Shown piece after piece: positions 42,203 through 48,904 of a DNA stretch of 50,976 nt. Within the stretch, counting starts at the first letter, position 1; every line of letters starts with the position of its first letter. Position numbers and translations under genes: made by a program. The notes under the pieces are model-generated. The model saw only the letters and a list, made by a program, of their open reading frames with translations. It did not search any database and was not told the origin of the DNA. The DNA is from an uncultured Bacteroidales bacterium (GTDB lineage Bacteria > Bacteroidota > Bacteroidia > Bacteroidales > P3), in NCBI GenBank assembly GCA_946406015.1, contig CAMJJD010000010.1, positions 1 through 50,976 on the forward strand. The letters are read 5' to 3'.

Positions 42203-43000
42203 TTAAAATAGTCTTAATGCATCGTTCAACGAGGTCTTCTTGTCTGTCGATTCCTTTCTTTGTCCGATGATGAGGGCGCAGGGTACGCCGTATTCGCCGG
42301 CGGGGAATCGCTTGGGCATGGTGCCGGGAATCACCACGCTGCGGGCCGGCACACGGCCGTGGTAGACGACGGGCTCCGGTCCCGTGACGTCGACAATCTT
42401 GGTGCTGGCCGTGAGCACGGTGCCGGCGCCCAGCACCGCCTCGCGCTCTACATGCACCCCTTCCACCACGATGCAGCGGCTGCCGATGAAGCAGTGGTCC
42501 TCGATGATGACGGGGTTGGCCTGCACGGGCTCCAGCACGCCGCCGAGACCCACGCCGCCGCTGAGGTGCACCTCCTTGCCCACCTGGGCGCAGCTGCCCA
42601 CGGTGGCCCACGTGTCCACCATCGTGCCGCTGTCCACATAGGCACCGATGTTCACGTAGCTCGGCATCATCACCGTACCGGGCGCCAGGTAACTGCCGTA
42701 GCGTGCCACCGCCGGCGGCACCACGCGCACGCCGCGCGCTTCGAGTCCCCGCTTCAGCGGTATCTTGTCACGGTACTCCATAGGACCCGCTTCCAGCGTC
42801 TCCATACCCATCAGGGGGAAGTAGAGCAGGATGGCTTTCTTCACCCAGCTCTCCACTCTCCACTCCCCGTTTTCCTCCTGTCTGGCCACCCGCAGCAGAC
42901 CGCGGTCCAGCTGGTCGACGGTCTCCAACACCGCCTCGCGGGTGGCATTCTCGTTGAGCATCTCGCGGTGCTCCCACGCTTGTTCAATCAGTTGTTGCAT
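42203..43000 (-). CDS. dapD: tetrahydrodipicolinate N-succinyltransferase
   Basis: A 265-residue left-handed beta-helix acyltransferase of the succinylase branch of lysine/diaminopimelate synthesis. Hexapeptide repeats run from about residue 105 (GTVMMPSYVNIGAYVDSGTMVDTWATVGSCAQVGKEVHLSGGVGLGGVLEPV, then VIIEDHCFIGSRCIVVEGVHVEREAVLGAGTVLT). The N-terminal part has ENGEWRVESWVKKAILLYF, matching the usual WxxKxA segment of DapD. The product feeds peptidoglycan. It probably forms an operon with the lipoprotein gene after it. Confidence 0.94.
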   Translation of the reverse strand: MQQLIEQAWEHREMLNENATREAVLETVDQLDRGLLRVARQEENGEWRVESWVKKAILLYFPLMGMETLEAGPMEYRDKIPLKRGLEARGVRVVPPAVARYGSYLAPGTVMMPSYVNIGAYVDSGTMVDTWATVGSCAQVGKEVHLSGGVGLGGVLEPVQANPVIIEDHCFIGSRCIVVEGVHVEREAVLGAGTVLTASTKIVDVTGPEPVVYHGRVPARSVVIPGTMPKRFPAGEYGVPCALIIGQRKESTDKKTSLNDALRLF

Positions 43001-43356
43001 ATAACTTATAACTCTTAACTCTTAACTCTTAATTCTTAACTCTTTTCTCCTCCCGCTGCGCGCAATCCTATAAATCCAGTAAATCTTTTCTCTCTTCTTG
43101 TCGGGTCGGCCTCATCTTGGAGATCCCTGCGCTTCGCGTAATCCTTTTGTGAGAACGTGAATTGCCGTAAATTGTCCATGAATTGCCGTTAATTAATTCC
43201 CTTCGAGTAATTCGTCTTCAATTAACCTGCGTAGCTTGCATACAATGTGGTCGACCAAAACATTTGTCTTAACTCCTTATCTCCTTATCTCCTGTCTCCT
43301 TATCTTCTAAAAAAATAACCATTAATCATTAACCATTAACCATTAACCATTAACCA
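43001..43356. other. gene-free gap with heptamers and a dispersed repeat
   Basis: Between dapD and the T9SS type B gene lie TTAACTC/TTAATTC heptamers (about 43010-43044), a dispersed repeat region (about 43047-43213) whose 34-nt core at 43135-43168 recurs at 50899-50932, and AACCATT heptamers (about 43317-43357) that run into the stop codon of the next gene. No coding sequence is seen. Confidence 0.85.
43135..43168 (+). repeat. 34-nt dispersed repeat, copy 1
   Basis: Identical to 50899-50932 over 34 nt, starting CGCGTAATCC and ending AATTGCCGT. A second partial copy follows at 43180-43213 (GAATTGCCGT...GTAATTC), matching 50922-50955 with three differences. Confidence 0.92.
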
Positions 43357-45201
43357 TTACCTAATCATCACCACGCTGCCCGACCGTTCCTGCAGCCACC
43401 CTGGGTGGGCGCGGGTGCGGAAGCGCATGAGGTACACGTAGGTTCCCTGGGGGCAGTCGCCACCGTCCCACGCGTCGTCGGGCCCCACCAGGTGGGCCAC
43501 CAGGTTACCCTGCCGGTTGTATATCCACACCTCCGACTCGACGACATCCTGTGTCACCGGCCGCCAGCGGTCGTTCTCCTCGAGCGAGGGGGTGAAGATG
43601 TTGGGCAGGTATACGCGCGACCGGTCGTAGCGGGCCACCGCTGTGGCGGTGTCGTGGCAGCCCTCGCGGCTCACGGCTTCGAGCTGGATGACCAGCGAAT
43701 CCTGTGTGTCGGGGTAGGTGAGGTCCCACTCGGGTAGCGTGAAGCTGTTGCCCTCAATCAGCCATTGGCTGCTTACGTGGTTGTGACTGAGGTCTTTGAG
43801 GTGTATTGTCTGACCGTCCTCCGTCACTATCAGCGGGTGGGCGAAGAAGTCGGCTTTCAGATTGCGCGATAGTATCGTCAGTTGCAACCGCCGCAGCGAA
43901 TCGCAACCATGTGCCGTCGTCAGACGGTGGGTGTAGGTACCCTCTGTGCTGTACATGCTCCCTTCGAAGGCATAGGGCACGTTGAGGCAGGTGCTGTCCT
44001 TGATAAGGGTGTCGTATTCGGGGTATACTGTCAAGGCCAGATTCACCGTCGAGTCGCATCCGTCGGCGGTGGCAAGGTGCACCGTGCCGCTGGTGTCGAC
44101 AGGGTAGGGACCCACGAAATATTCGTCGCCCTGGCAGATGGTGTCGGCCACACTCACCTCACGGTTGGGGTGGAAAACGACGGTGGCCGTGGTGTCGACG
44201 GTGTCGCCGCAGGAGGTGACGACCAGAAAGCGGTACAGCACCGCGCTGTCGGCGCTGACGCTCTCGGGCGCCTGCATGATGAAGGTCGAGTCGTTGACTT
44301 GCTGCACGGCGCCGCCCACCACGGCGAAAGTCTCAGGATGGCACACGTCGGGCAGCAGCGAGGCGTCGAGCGAAAGCTCCCATTCAAAGATGTATCCGTT
44401 GTCGACCGAGTAGCCGTCCACCACCTCGATATACCAGGTGCCGTTCAGCGGGCACCCCACCAGGCTGGCGAAGCTCTCGTCGGGATGGTAGAAATTGGTT
44501 CGGGCCGCCACATTTGACGAGTCCACATGGCCGTTGTGGGCGTGGCCTTCGCGGTAGATGATGCCGTCGCCCGAGGCATACTGGTAGCCGCTGTTGTCGT
44601 TACTGCTCCAGCAGTAGTTCCACCCCACGCCCGGCTGGTTGCCTGACGCAGTCGCGTCGCAGGGCTGCGTCGAATTCTCGTGGTCGTAGGCCTGCCCGAA
44701 GTAGTTGCTCTCGTCGATGTTGTTGCCCGACAGCCAGTGGCTCGAGCTCTGCGGTATCGCGCCGTCGCAGGCCGACGAGCCGCTGCCGGCAAATCGCATC
44801 AGGTCGGCCTTCTGGTCGTTCGGACAGGTGATGTTGATATAGATGTCGCCGATGAAGGAGTGCTCCATCCTCAGCTTCACATACTTGATGTCGTTGACCG
44901 ACGTGATGGTGGCGCCGTCGTCGAACGCCGTGAAGGTCACCGGCGAGCGGTAGCTGCAGCTGCCGTCACACTCCACCCCGTCGGGCAGGAACACCTGCTC
45001 GCTGTGGCCCAGCGTGGCCTCCTGCTGCCTCACCACGACAGTGTTCATGTTGCGCATGCCGAAGGTCACCTGCTGGCTGCTCCCGGCACACATGTCACGC
45101 TGCAGGTTCAGCGTCTTGATGCTCACCTGGCACGCCACATCTGTCGGCAACAGCCACGCTGCCAACAGGATGAACAGTGTTATGTACTTCCCGCTACGCA
45201 T
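43357..45201 (-). CDS. secreted surface protein with P-domain and T9SS type B sorting domain
   Basis: A 614-residue exported protein. Signal peptide MRSGKYITLFILLAAWLLPTDVAC is followed by a jelly-roll P/Homo B-like region at about residues 95-280 (YVKLRMEHSFIGDIYINITCPND...LVGCPLNGTWYIEVVDGYSVDNGYIFEWELSL). Ig-like repeats with internal Cys pairs come next (VADTICQGDEYFVGPYPVDTSG, LIKDSTCLNVPYAFEGSMYSTEG). The gliding-motility-type C-terminal domain follows (VYLPNIFTPSLEENDRW, VWIYNRQGNLVAHL, CPQGTYVYLMRF). The type B signal predicts T9SS export, often with a PorP/SprF-like partner, which is absent here. Start chosen at the ATG before the signal peptide. Confidence 0.9.
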   Translation of the reverse strand: MRSGKYITLFILLAAWLLPTDVACQVSIKTLNLQRDMCAGSSQQVTFGMRNMNTVVVRQQEATLGHSEQVFLPDGVECDGSCSYRSPVTFTAFDDGATITSVNDIKYVKLRMEHSFIGDIYINITCPNDQKADLMRFAGSGSSACDGAIPQSSSHWLSGNNIDESNYFGQAYDHENSTQPCDATASGNQPGVGWNYCWSSNDNSGYQYASGDGIIYREGHAHNGHVDSSNVAARTNFYHPDESFASLVGCPLNGTWYIEVVDGYSVDNGYIFEWELSLDASLLPDVCHPETFAVVGGAVQQVNDSTFIMQAPESVSADSAVLYRFLVVTSCGDTVDTTATVVFHPNREVSVADTICQGDEYFVGPYPVDTSGTVHLATADGCDSTVNLALTVYPEYDTLIKDSTCLNVPYAFEGSMYSTEGTYTHRLTTAHGCDSLRRLQLTILSRNLKADFFAHPLIVTEDGQTIHLKDLSHNHVSSQWLIEGNSFTLPEWDLTYPDTQDSLVIQLEAVSREGCHDTATAVARYDRSRVYLPNIFTPSLEENDRWRPVTQDVVESEVWIYNRQGNLVAHLVGPDDAWDGGDCPQGTYVYLMRFRTRAHPGWLQERSGSVVMIR

Positions 45202-45213
45202 AAATGCAAATTG

Positions 45214-45221
45214 CAAAGATA
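45214..45221 (-). promoter_or_regulatory. -7 box TATCTTTG for T9SS type B gene
   Basis: A minus-strand TAnnTTTG match lies 13 bp before the start codon, giving a very short leader. Confidence 0.55.
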
Positions 45222-45297
45222 TGAAATAATTCCGATACTTGCGCGAAATATAATTTCTTCTGCTATAATAGTATTGGTTTTCAACTACTTGACCTCT

Positions 45298-45343
45298 GTT
45301 CTTTTCCTTTTCCATAAGAACAGTAAAAAGACAGTAAAGGAAC
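45298..45343. repeat. 46-bp GTTC/GAAC element, copy C1 (degenerate)
   Basis: Outer boxes GTTC (45298) and GAAC (45340) are intact. The inner boxes read TTTC (45309) and AGAC (45329) at the expected positions. The N16 spacer matches that of copy A1 at 10 of 16 positions, including AAGAAC. Confidence 0.65.
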
Positions 45344-45395
45344 GGCAAAAGGATGGTGAAGGTTAATCCGTTGTTTCTTAATCTGTTATATTGGT

Positions 45396-45441
45396 GTTCT
45401 TCTTACGTTCTTCTCGAATTCGAGAAGAACGTAAGAAGAAC
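45396..45441. repeat. 46-bp GTTC/GAAC element, copy C2 (perfect palindrome)
   Basis: Boxes lie at 45396, 45407, 45427 and 45438. All 23 base pairs of the palindrome match, with GAATTC at the centre and no loop. Confidence 0.95.
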
Positions 45442-45523
45442 GTCTGAATAAGATAAGTGTTAAGTAGCAAGTGTTGTGTGTTAAGTGTTATGCTTTTTTT
45501 TATGTTGTTTCAAAAAAAAGATG

Positions 45524-45531
45524 TATCTTTG
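45524..45531 (+). promoter_or_regulatory. -7 box TATCTTTG for ftcD
   Basis: It matches TAnnTTTG, 23 bp before the ftcD start. A GTTG at 45504-45507 may be a weak -33 element. Confidence 0.65.
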
Positions 45532-45554
45532 CAGCATCTAAATATAATTGTATT

Positions 45555-47252
45555 ATGAAACAACTTATTGAATGCGTGCCTAATATCAGCGAAGGCCGCA
45601 ACATGGATATCATCAATCAGGTGACAGCCGAGATTGAGAAGGTCGAGGGTGTGAAGCTTCTCGACGTCGACCCCGGTCAGACCACCAACCGCACCGTCAT
45701 CACCTTCGTGGGTGAGCCCGAGCCCGTCCTCGAGGCCGCCTATCAGGTGGTGAAGAAAGCCGCCGAGCTTATCGACATGACCCAGCACCACGGCGCCCAC
45801 CCGCGTCAGGGTGCCACCGACGTCTGCCCCCTCATCCCCGTCAGCAACATCACGATGGAAGAGGTGGTTGAGTATGCCCACAAGCTGGGCAAACGTCTCG
45901 GCGAGGAGCTGCAGATTCCCATCTACTGCTACGAGAACGCCGCCTTCATCCCCGAGCGCCGCAACCTGGCCTACTGCCGCACCGGCGAGTACGAGAGCCT
46001 CAGCTCCCGCCTCGGCACCGAGCAGTGGAAGCCCGACTTCGGCCCCAACGCCTGGAACGACCACACCGCCCATACCGGCGCCACCCAGGTGGGTGCCCGC
46101 GACTTCCTCGTGGCCATCAACTACAACCTCAACACCACCTCCACCCGCCGCGCCAACGCCATCGCCTTCGACGTGCGTGAGAAGGGCCGTCCCGCCCGCG
46201 AGGGTGGCAAACCCAGCGGCAAGCCCCTCAAGGACGAGAACGGCAAACCCATCATGATTCCCGGCACCCTGAAAGGCACCAAGGCCATCGGCTGGTATAT
46301 CGAGGACTACGGCATCGCCCAGGTCTCCATGAACATCACCTCCATCAAGGTGGCCCCCGTGCACCTCTGCTTCGACGAGGTGTGCCGCTGCGCCGCCAAC
46401 CGCGGCCTGCGCGTCACCGGCTGCGAGATTGTGGGCCTCATCCCCAAGAGCGTCCTCATCGACGCCGGCAAATACTATCTGGCCAAACAGCAGCGCAGCC
46501 TCGGCGTCAGCGAGGAGGAAATCATGAAGGTAGCCATCAAGAGCATGGGCCTCGACGACCTCAAGCCCTTCGACCCCAAGGAAAAAGTGATTGAATACCT
46601 TATCGAGGACCATTCGAAGAAGAAACTTGTCGACCTCACCTGCCGCGGATTCTGCGACGAGACCGCCAGCGAGAGCCCCGCCCCCGGCGGTGGCAGCGTC
46701 AGCGCCTACATGGGTGCCCTCGCCGCCTCCCTCGGCACCATGGTGGCCAACCTCACCGGCGGCAAGGCCGCCTACGACGACGAGTGGGAGAAGTTCTCCG
46801 ATGTGGCCGTCAAAGGTCAGGCCCTGAAAGAAGAGCTGCTGCACCTCGTCGACGAGGACACCGCCGCCTTCAACAAGATTATGGATGCCTTCGGCTTGCC
46901 CAAGAAGACCGACGAGGAGAAGGCTGCCCGCAGCGCCGCCATCCAGGAGGCCACCAAGTTCGCCACCGAGGTGCCTTTCCGCACCATGCAGCGCTCGCTC
47001 GAAGCCTTCGAGGTCTGCCGCGCGATGGTGGAGTGGGGCAACCCCAACAGCGTCACCGACGGCGGCGTCGGCTCCCTGGCCGCCCGCTCGGCCGTCATGG
47101 GCGCCCACCTCAACGTCAAGATCAACGCCTCCTCGCTCAAGGACGAAGCCTTCAAGGCCGACATCCTCGCCCGCGCCCAGGCCATCGAGGACGAAGCCAT
47201 CCGTCAGGAAGCCGAAATCCTCAAGATTGTCAACGAGAAGATTGGATTATAA
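45555..47252 (+). CDS. ftcD: bifunctional glutamate formimidoyltransferase / formimidoyl-THF cyclodeaminase
   Basis: A 565-residue fused enzyme of histidine breakdown. It moves the formimino group from formiminoglutamate to tetrahydrofolate and deaminates the product. The N-terminal transferase domains run to about residue 345 (KQLIECVPNISEGRNMDIINQV, DMTQHHGAHPRQGATDVCPLIPV). The cyclodeaminase domain starts near 365 (FCDETASESPAPGGGSVSAYMGALAASLGTMVANLTGGKAAY) and ends KIVNEKIGL. Start chosen at MKQLIEC; the longer frame has no similarity. Codons end strongly in C, more so than in neighbours, suggesting high expression. No other hut genes are in the window. Confidence 0.97.
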   Translation: MKQLIECVPNISEGRNMDIINQVTAEIEKVEGVKLLDVDPGQTTNRTVITFVGEPEPVLEAAYQVVKKAAELIDMTQHHGAHPRQGATDVCPLIPVSNITMEEVVEYAHKLGKRLGEELQIPIYCYENAAFIPERRNLAYCRTGEYESLSSRLGTEQWKPDFGPNAWNDHTAHTGATQVGARDFLVAINYNLNTTSTRRANAIAFDVREKGRPAREGGKPSGKPLKDENGKPIMIPGTLKGTKAIGWYIEDYGIAQVSMNITSIKVAPVHLCFDEVCRCAANRGLRVTGCEIVGLIPKSVLIDAGKYYLAKQQRSLGVSEEEIMKVAIKSMGLDDLKPFDPKEKVIEYLIEDHSKKKLVDLTCRGFCDETASESPAPGGGSVSAYMGALAASLGTMVANLTGGKAAYDDEWEKFSDVAVKGQALKEELLHLVDEDTAAFNKIMDAFGLPKKTDEEKAARSAAIQEATKFATEVPFRTMQRSLEAFEVCRAMVEWGNPNSVTDGGVGSLAARSAVMGAHLNVKINASSLKDEAFKADILARAQAIEDEAIRQEAEILKIVNEKIGL

Positions 47253-47435
47253 GTAAAAATAGTTAAGTAGACAGTAGTTAAGTAGTTAAGATAATACCGA
47301 CAAGACGTGCATTTGTCTTAACTACTGCCCGCAGGGCGAGCGAAGCGATCTGCCTTTTAAGGCTTTGAACACCGCTGAATAAAAAAATAAAGTGAAAAAC
47401 TACTTACCTACTTAACTACAATAAAGAATGAGAAT
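47253..47435. repeat. short repeats around GTAGTTAAG/CTTAACTAC between ftcD and lipoprotein
   Basis: GTAGTTAAG-type units at about 47265-47290 face CTTAACTAC-type units at 47312-47325 and 47398-47420, so the gap can fold. The middle part (47330-47370) is unique. No gene is seen. Confidence 0.7.
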
Positions 47436-47558
47436 ATGAAAAAGAAAGCATTAACCCTCCTCGCCGTCGTGGTGTTCACCCTGGTTGCCGCCAGCTGCAC
47501 CCACCACACCTGCCCCGCCTACCGCGGCAGCACGGCCATGGCCGAAGTGGTCGAGTAA
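47436..47558 (+). CDS. 40-residue lipoprotein
   Basis: A very short gene encoding 40 residues: signal MKKKALTLLAVVVFTLVAAS, lipidation cysteine at position 21, then CTHHTCPAYRGSTAMAEVVE. Only about 20 residues remain after processing. Tiny lipoproteins with an HHTCPAY-like motif occur next to unrelated genes in Bacteroidetes as far as I recall; the function is unknown. Reading frame, lipobox and following hairpin support a real gene. It is preceded by AAAGAATGAGAAT, a weak ribosome-binding region. Confidence 0.75.
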   Translation: MKKKALTLLAVVVFTLVAASCTHHTCPAYRGSTAMAEVVE

Positions 47559-47570
47559 ACCCGAGGCTGT

Positions 47571-47629
47571 ATAACGAAACACCTGTCTTTGGTGCATCAA
47601 CGGTGCTCCAAAGGTTGGTGTTTCGTTAT
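47571..47629. terminator. long stem-loop after the 40-residue lipoprotein gene
   Basis: A 13-bp perfect outer stem, ATAACGAAACACC (47571-47583) with GGTGTTTCGTTAT (47617-47629), encloses an inner stem CTTTGG/CCAAAG. It is followed by TTATATA. It probably ends the transcript, though a regulatory RNA element is possible. Confidence 0.7.
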
Positions 47630-47674
47630 TTATATACGAATTAAACCCACCACTAAACATATAACAGAATGGTT

Positions 47675-47925
47675 AATGTTTAATGTTTTGGGGGAGTTAA
47701 AGAAGTTAAAGAAGTTAAAGACAAATGTGTGAATGCGTTTATGAGTCTTTGAGTCCTTAAGTCTTTGAGTCGTTGAGTCCTTGAGTCTTTGTGTCTTTGA
47801 GTCCAATTCTTCATTCTTAATTCTTAATTCTTAATTCTTAATTCTTAATTCTTCATTCTTCATTTCCCTTTCACTCCTTTTCTACTCTACGACTTCCAGG
47901 TCCGCTCATTGACTCAAGGACTCAG
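47675..47925. repeat. chain of short tandem repeats between lipoprotein and AraC genes
   Basis: In order: TTAATGT units; AGTTAAAGA 9-mers (about 47697-47722); GAGTCTTT octamers (about 47740-47800); TTAATTC and TTCATTC heptamers (about 47805-47868); then CTTTTC and GACTCAAGGACTCAG units running up to the AraC stop codon. No gene is seen. Confidence 0.92.
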
Positions 47926-48770
47926 TTTTTGCGGAACTCGGTGGGGGAGAGGCCAGTCTCGCGGCGGAAGTAGCGGCTGAAGGTGGCCTGGTCTTCGAAG
48001 CCCAGCAAGTCAGCGATTGCCTGCACCGTGAGGTCGTGCCGTATGTGGAGCAGCATCTTGGCTTCAGCCACCACCTGGTGATGAATCCAGTAGGCGGCGG
48101 TATGGCCTGTCTCCTGCTTGACAACGGCGCTGAAGTGCTTGGTCGACAGACAGGCCTGCGCGGCGTAGAAGCCCACGTCGCGGTGCTTGTGGAAATGCTG
48201 CTTGAGGTCGCTGTGGAAGCGCGCGCTGACCTGCTTGTCGCTGACTGCTTCGTTCAGCTTGCTTTTGCGGTATTGGCTGAGCAGCCTCAGCAGGAACTCC
48301 AGCAGGCGTGTCATCAGCATCCGGCGGTCGGGGAGGTCGAGGCGTGTGATTTCGCGCATCCCTTCCACTACGTGCGTGATAATACGGTATTCGTGTTTGT
48401 CGAGCTTCACGTTGGGGTGCGGCTCATAACGGTAGCGCATCTGTTTGATGATCTGCAGCAGGGGGTCGTTGAGCACTGCTGCGTCGACAATAATCAGGGT
48501 GGCCAGGTAGTCGTCGGTTACGCTAACCTTGCGGAGACAGTGGTTGGGGAAGATGACACCCACCGTGTGCTGCCCAGAAAAGTCGGAGATGTCGTCGTAC
48601 ATCAGTTCGATGCGTCCGCGGTGACCGATGCAGATGACATAATCCGACGAGGTGAACGGCTCGTCGCCCGAAGGCAACCCTCTGACATTGTCGAACACGA
48701 CGATACCTTCCTCGCTGATTCTCTGAGGGTAAAGGTTCATCGGGTGAGTGTATGACTGCTCTCTTTTCAT
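47922..48770 (-). CDS. AraC-family transcriptional regulator
   Basis: About 282 residues. The N-terminal cupin-like sensing region has DYVICIGHRGRIELMYDDISDFSGQHTVGVIFPNH. The C-terminal double helix-turn-helix covers roughly the last 100 residues (YAAQACLSTKHFSAVVKQETGHTAAYWIHHQVVAEAKMLLHIRHDLTVQAIADLLGFEDQATFSRYFRRETGLSPTEFRKN). Start: ATG at 48770 (MKREQS) is chosen, but the -7 box at 48775-48782 would make it leaderless, so ATG at 48740 (MNLYPQ) is a real alternative. It is divergent from the beta-helix protein gene and may regulate it. Confidence 0.9.
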   Translation of the reverse strand: MKREQSYTHPMNLYPQRISEEGIVVFDNVRGLPSGDEPFTSSDYVICIGHRGRIELMYDDISDFSGQHTVGVIFPNHCLRKVSVTDDYLATLIIVDAAVLNDPLLQIIKQMRYRYEPHPNVKLDKHEYRIITHVVEGMREITRLDLPDRRMLMTRLLEFLLRLLSQYRKSKLNEAVSDKQVSARFHSDLKQHFHKHRDVGFYAAQACLSTKHFSAVVKQETGHTAAYWIHHQVVAEAKMLLHIRHDLTVQAIADLLGFEDQATFSRYFRRETGLSPTEFRKN

Positions 48771-48774
48771 AGTG

Positions 48775-48782
48775 CAAAAGTA
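48775..48782 (-). promoter_or_regulatory. -7 box TACTTTTG for AraC-family gene
   Basis: A minus-strand TAnnTTTG match directly upstream of the first candidate start codon; it favours the internal start at 48740. Confidence 0.55.
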
Positions 48783-48869
48783 CGGATTATTTTTGATATG
48801 GAAAGCATAATCCGATTTTTTGCCAAACATTGCGGACGATATGTTATTGTGTGGGTGACTGGTTTGCTG

Positions 48870-48877
48870 TAGTTTTG
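48870..48877 (+). promoter_or_regulatory. -7 box TAGTTTTG for beta-helix protein gene
   Basis: It matches TAnnTTTG, 27 bp before the start codon. A TTG at 48846-48848, 21 bp upstream, could be the -33 element. Confidence 0.65.
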
Positions 48878-48904
48878 CATTTCAAATATTAATACTTTTT
48901 TTCT

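Larger units (their letters stand above)
45202..45554. other. 353-bp divergent intergenic region
   Basis: This gap separates the T9SS type B gene (minus) and ftcD (plus). It contains a minus -7 box (45214-45221), 46-bp elements C1 and C2, a few TTAAGTG-type heptamers (about 45455-45490) and the ftcD -7 box (45524-45531). No gene is seen. Confidence 0.85.

Noticed and set aside
42862-42888. GAGAGTG-type heptamers inside dapD as another repeat insertion
   Set aside because: The encoded ENGEWRVESWVKK matches the usual DapD segment in length, so no insertion is supported.
45510-47108. Long open frame antisense to ftcD
   Set aside because: It mirrors the strongly C-ending codons of ftcD, shows Gly/Val/Ala/His bias and no recognisable domain.
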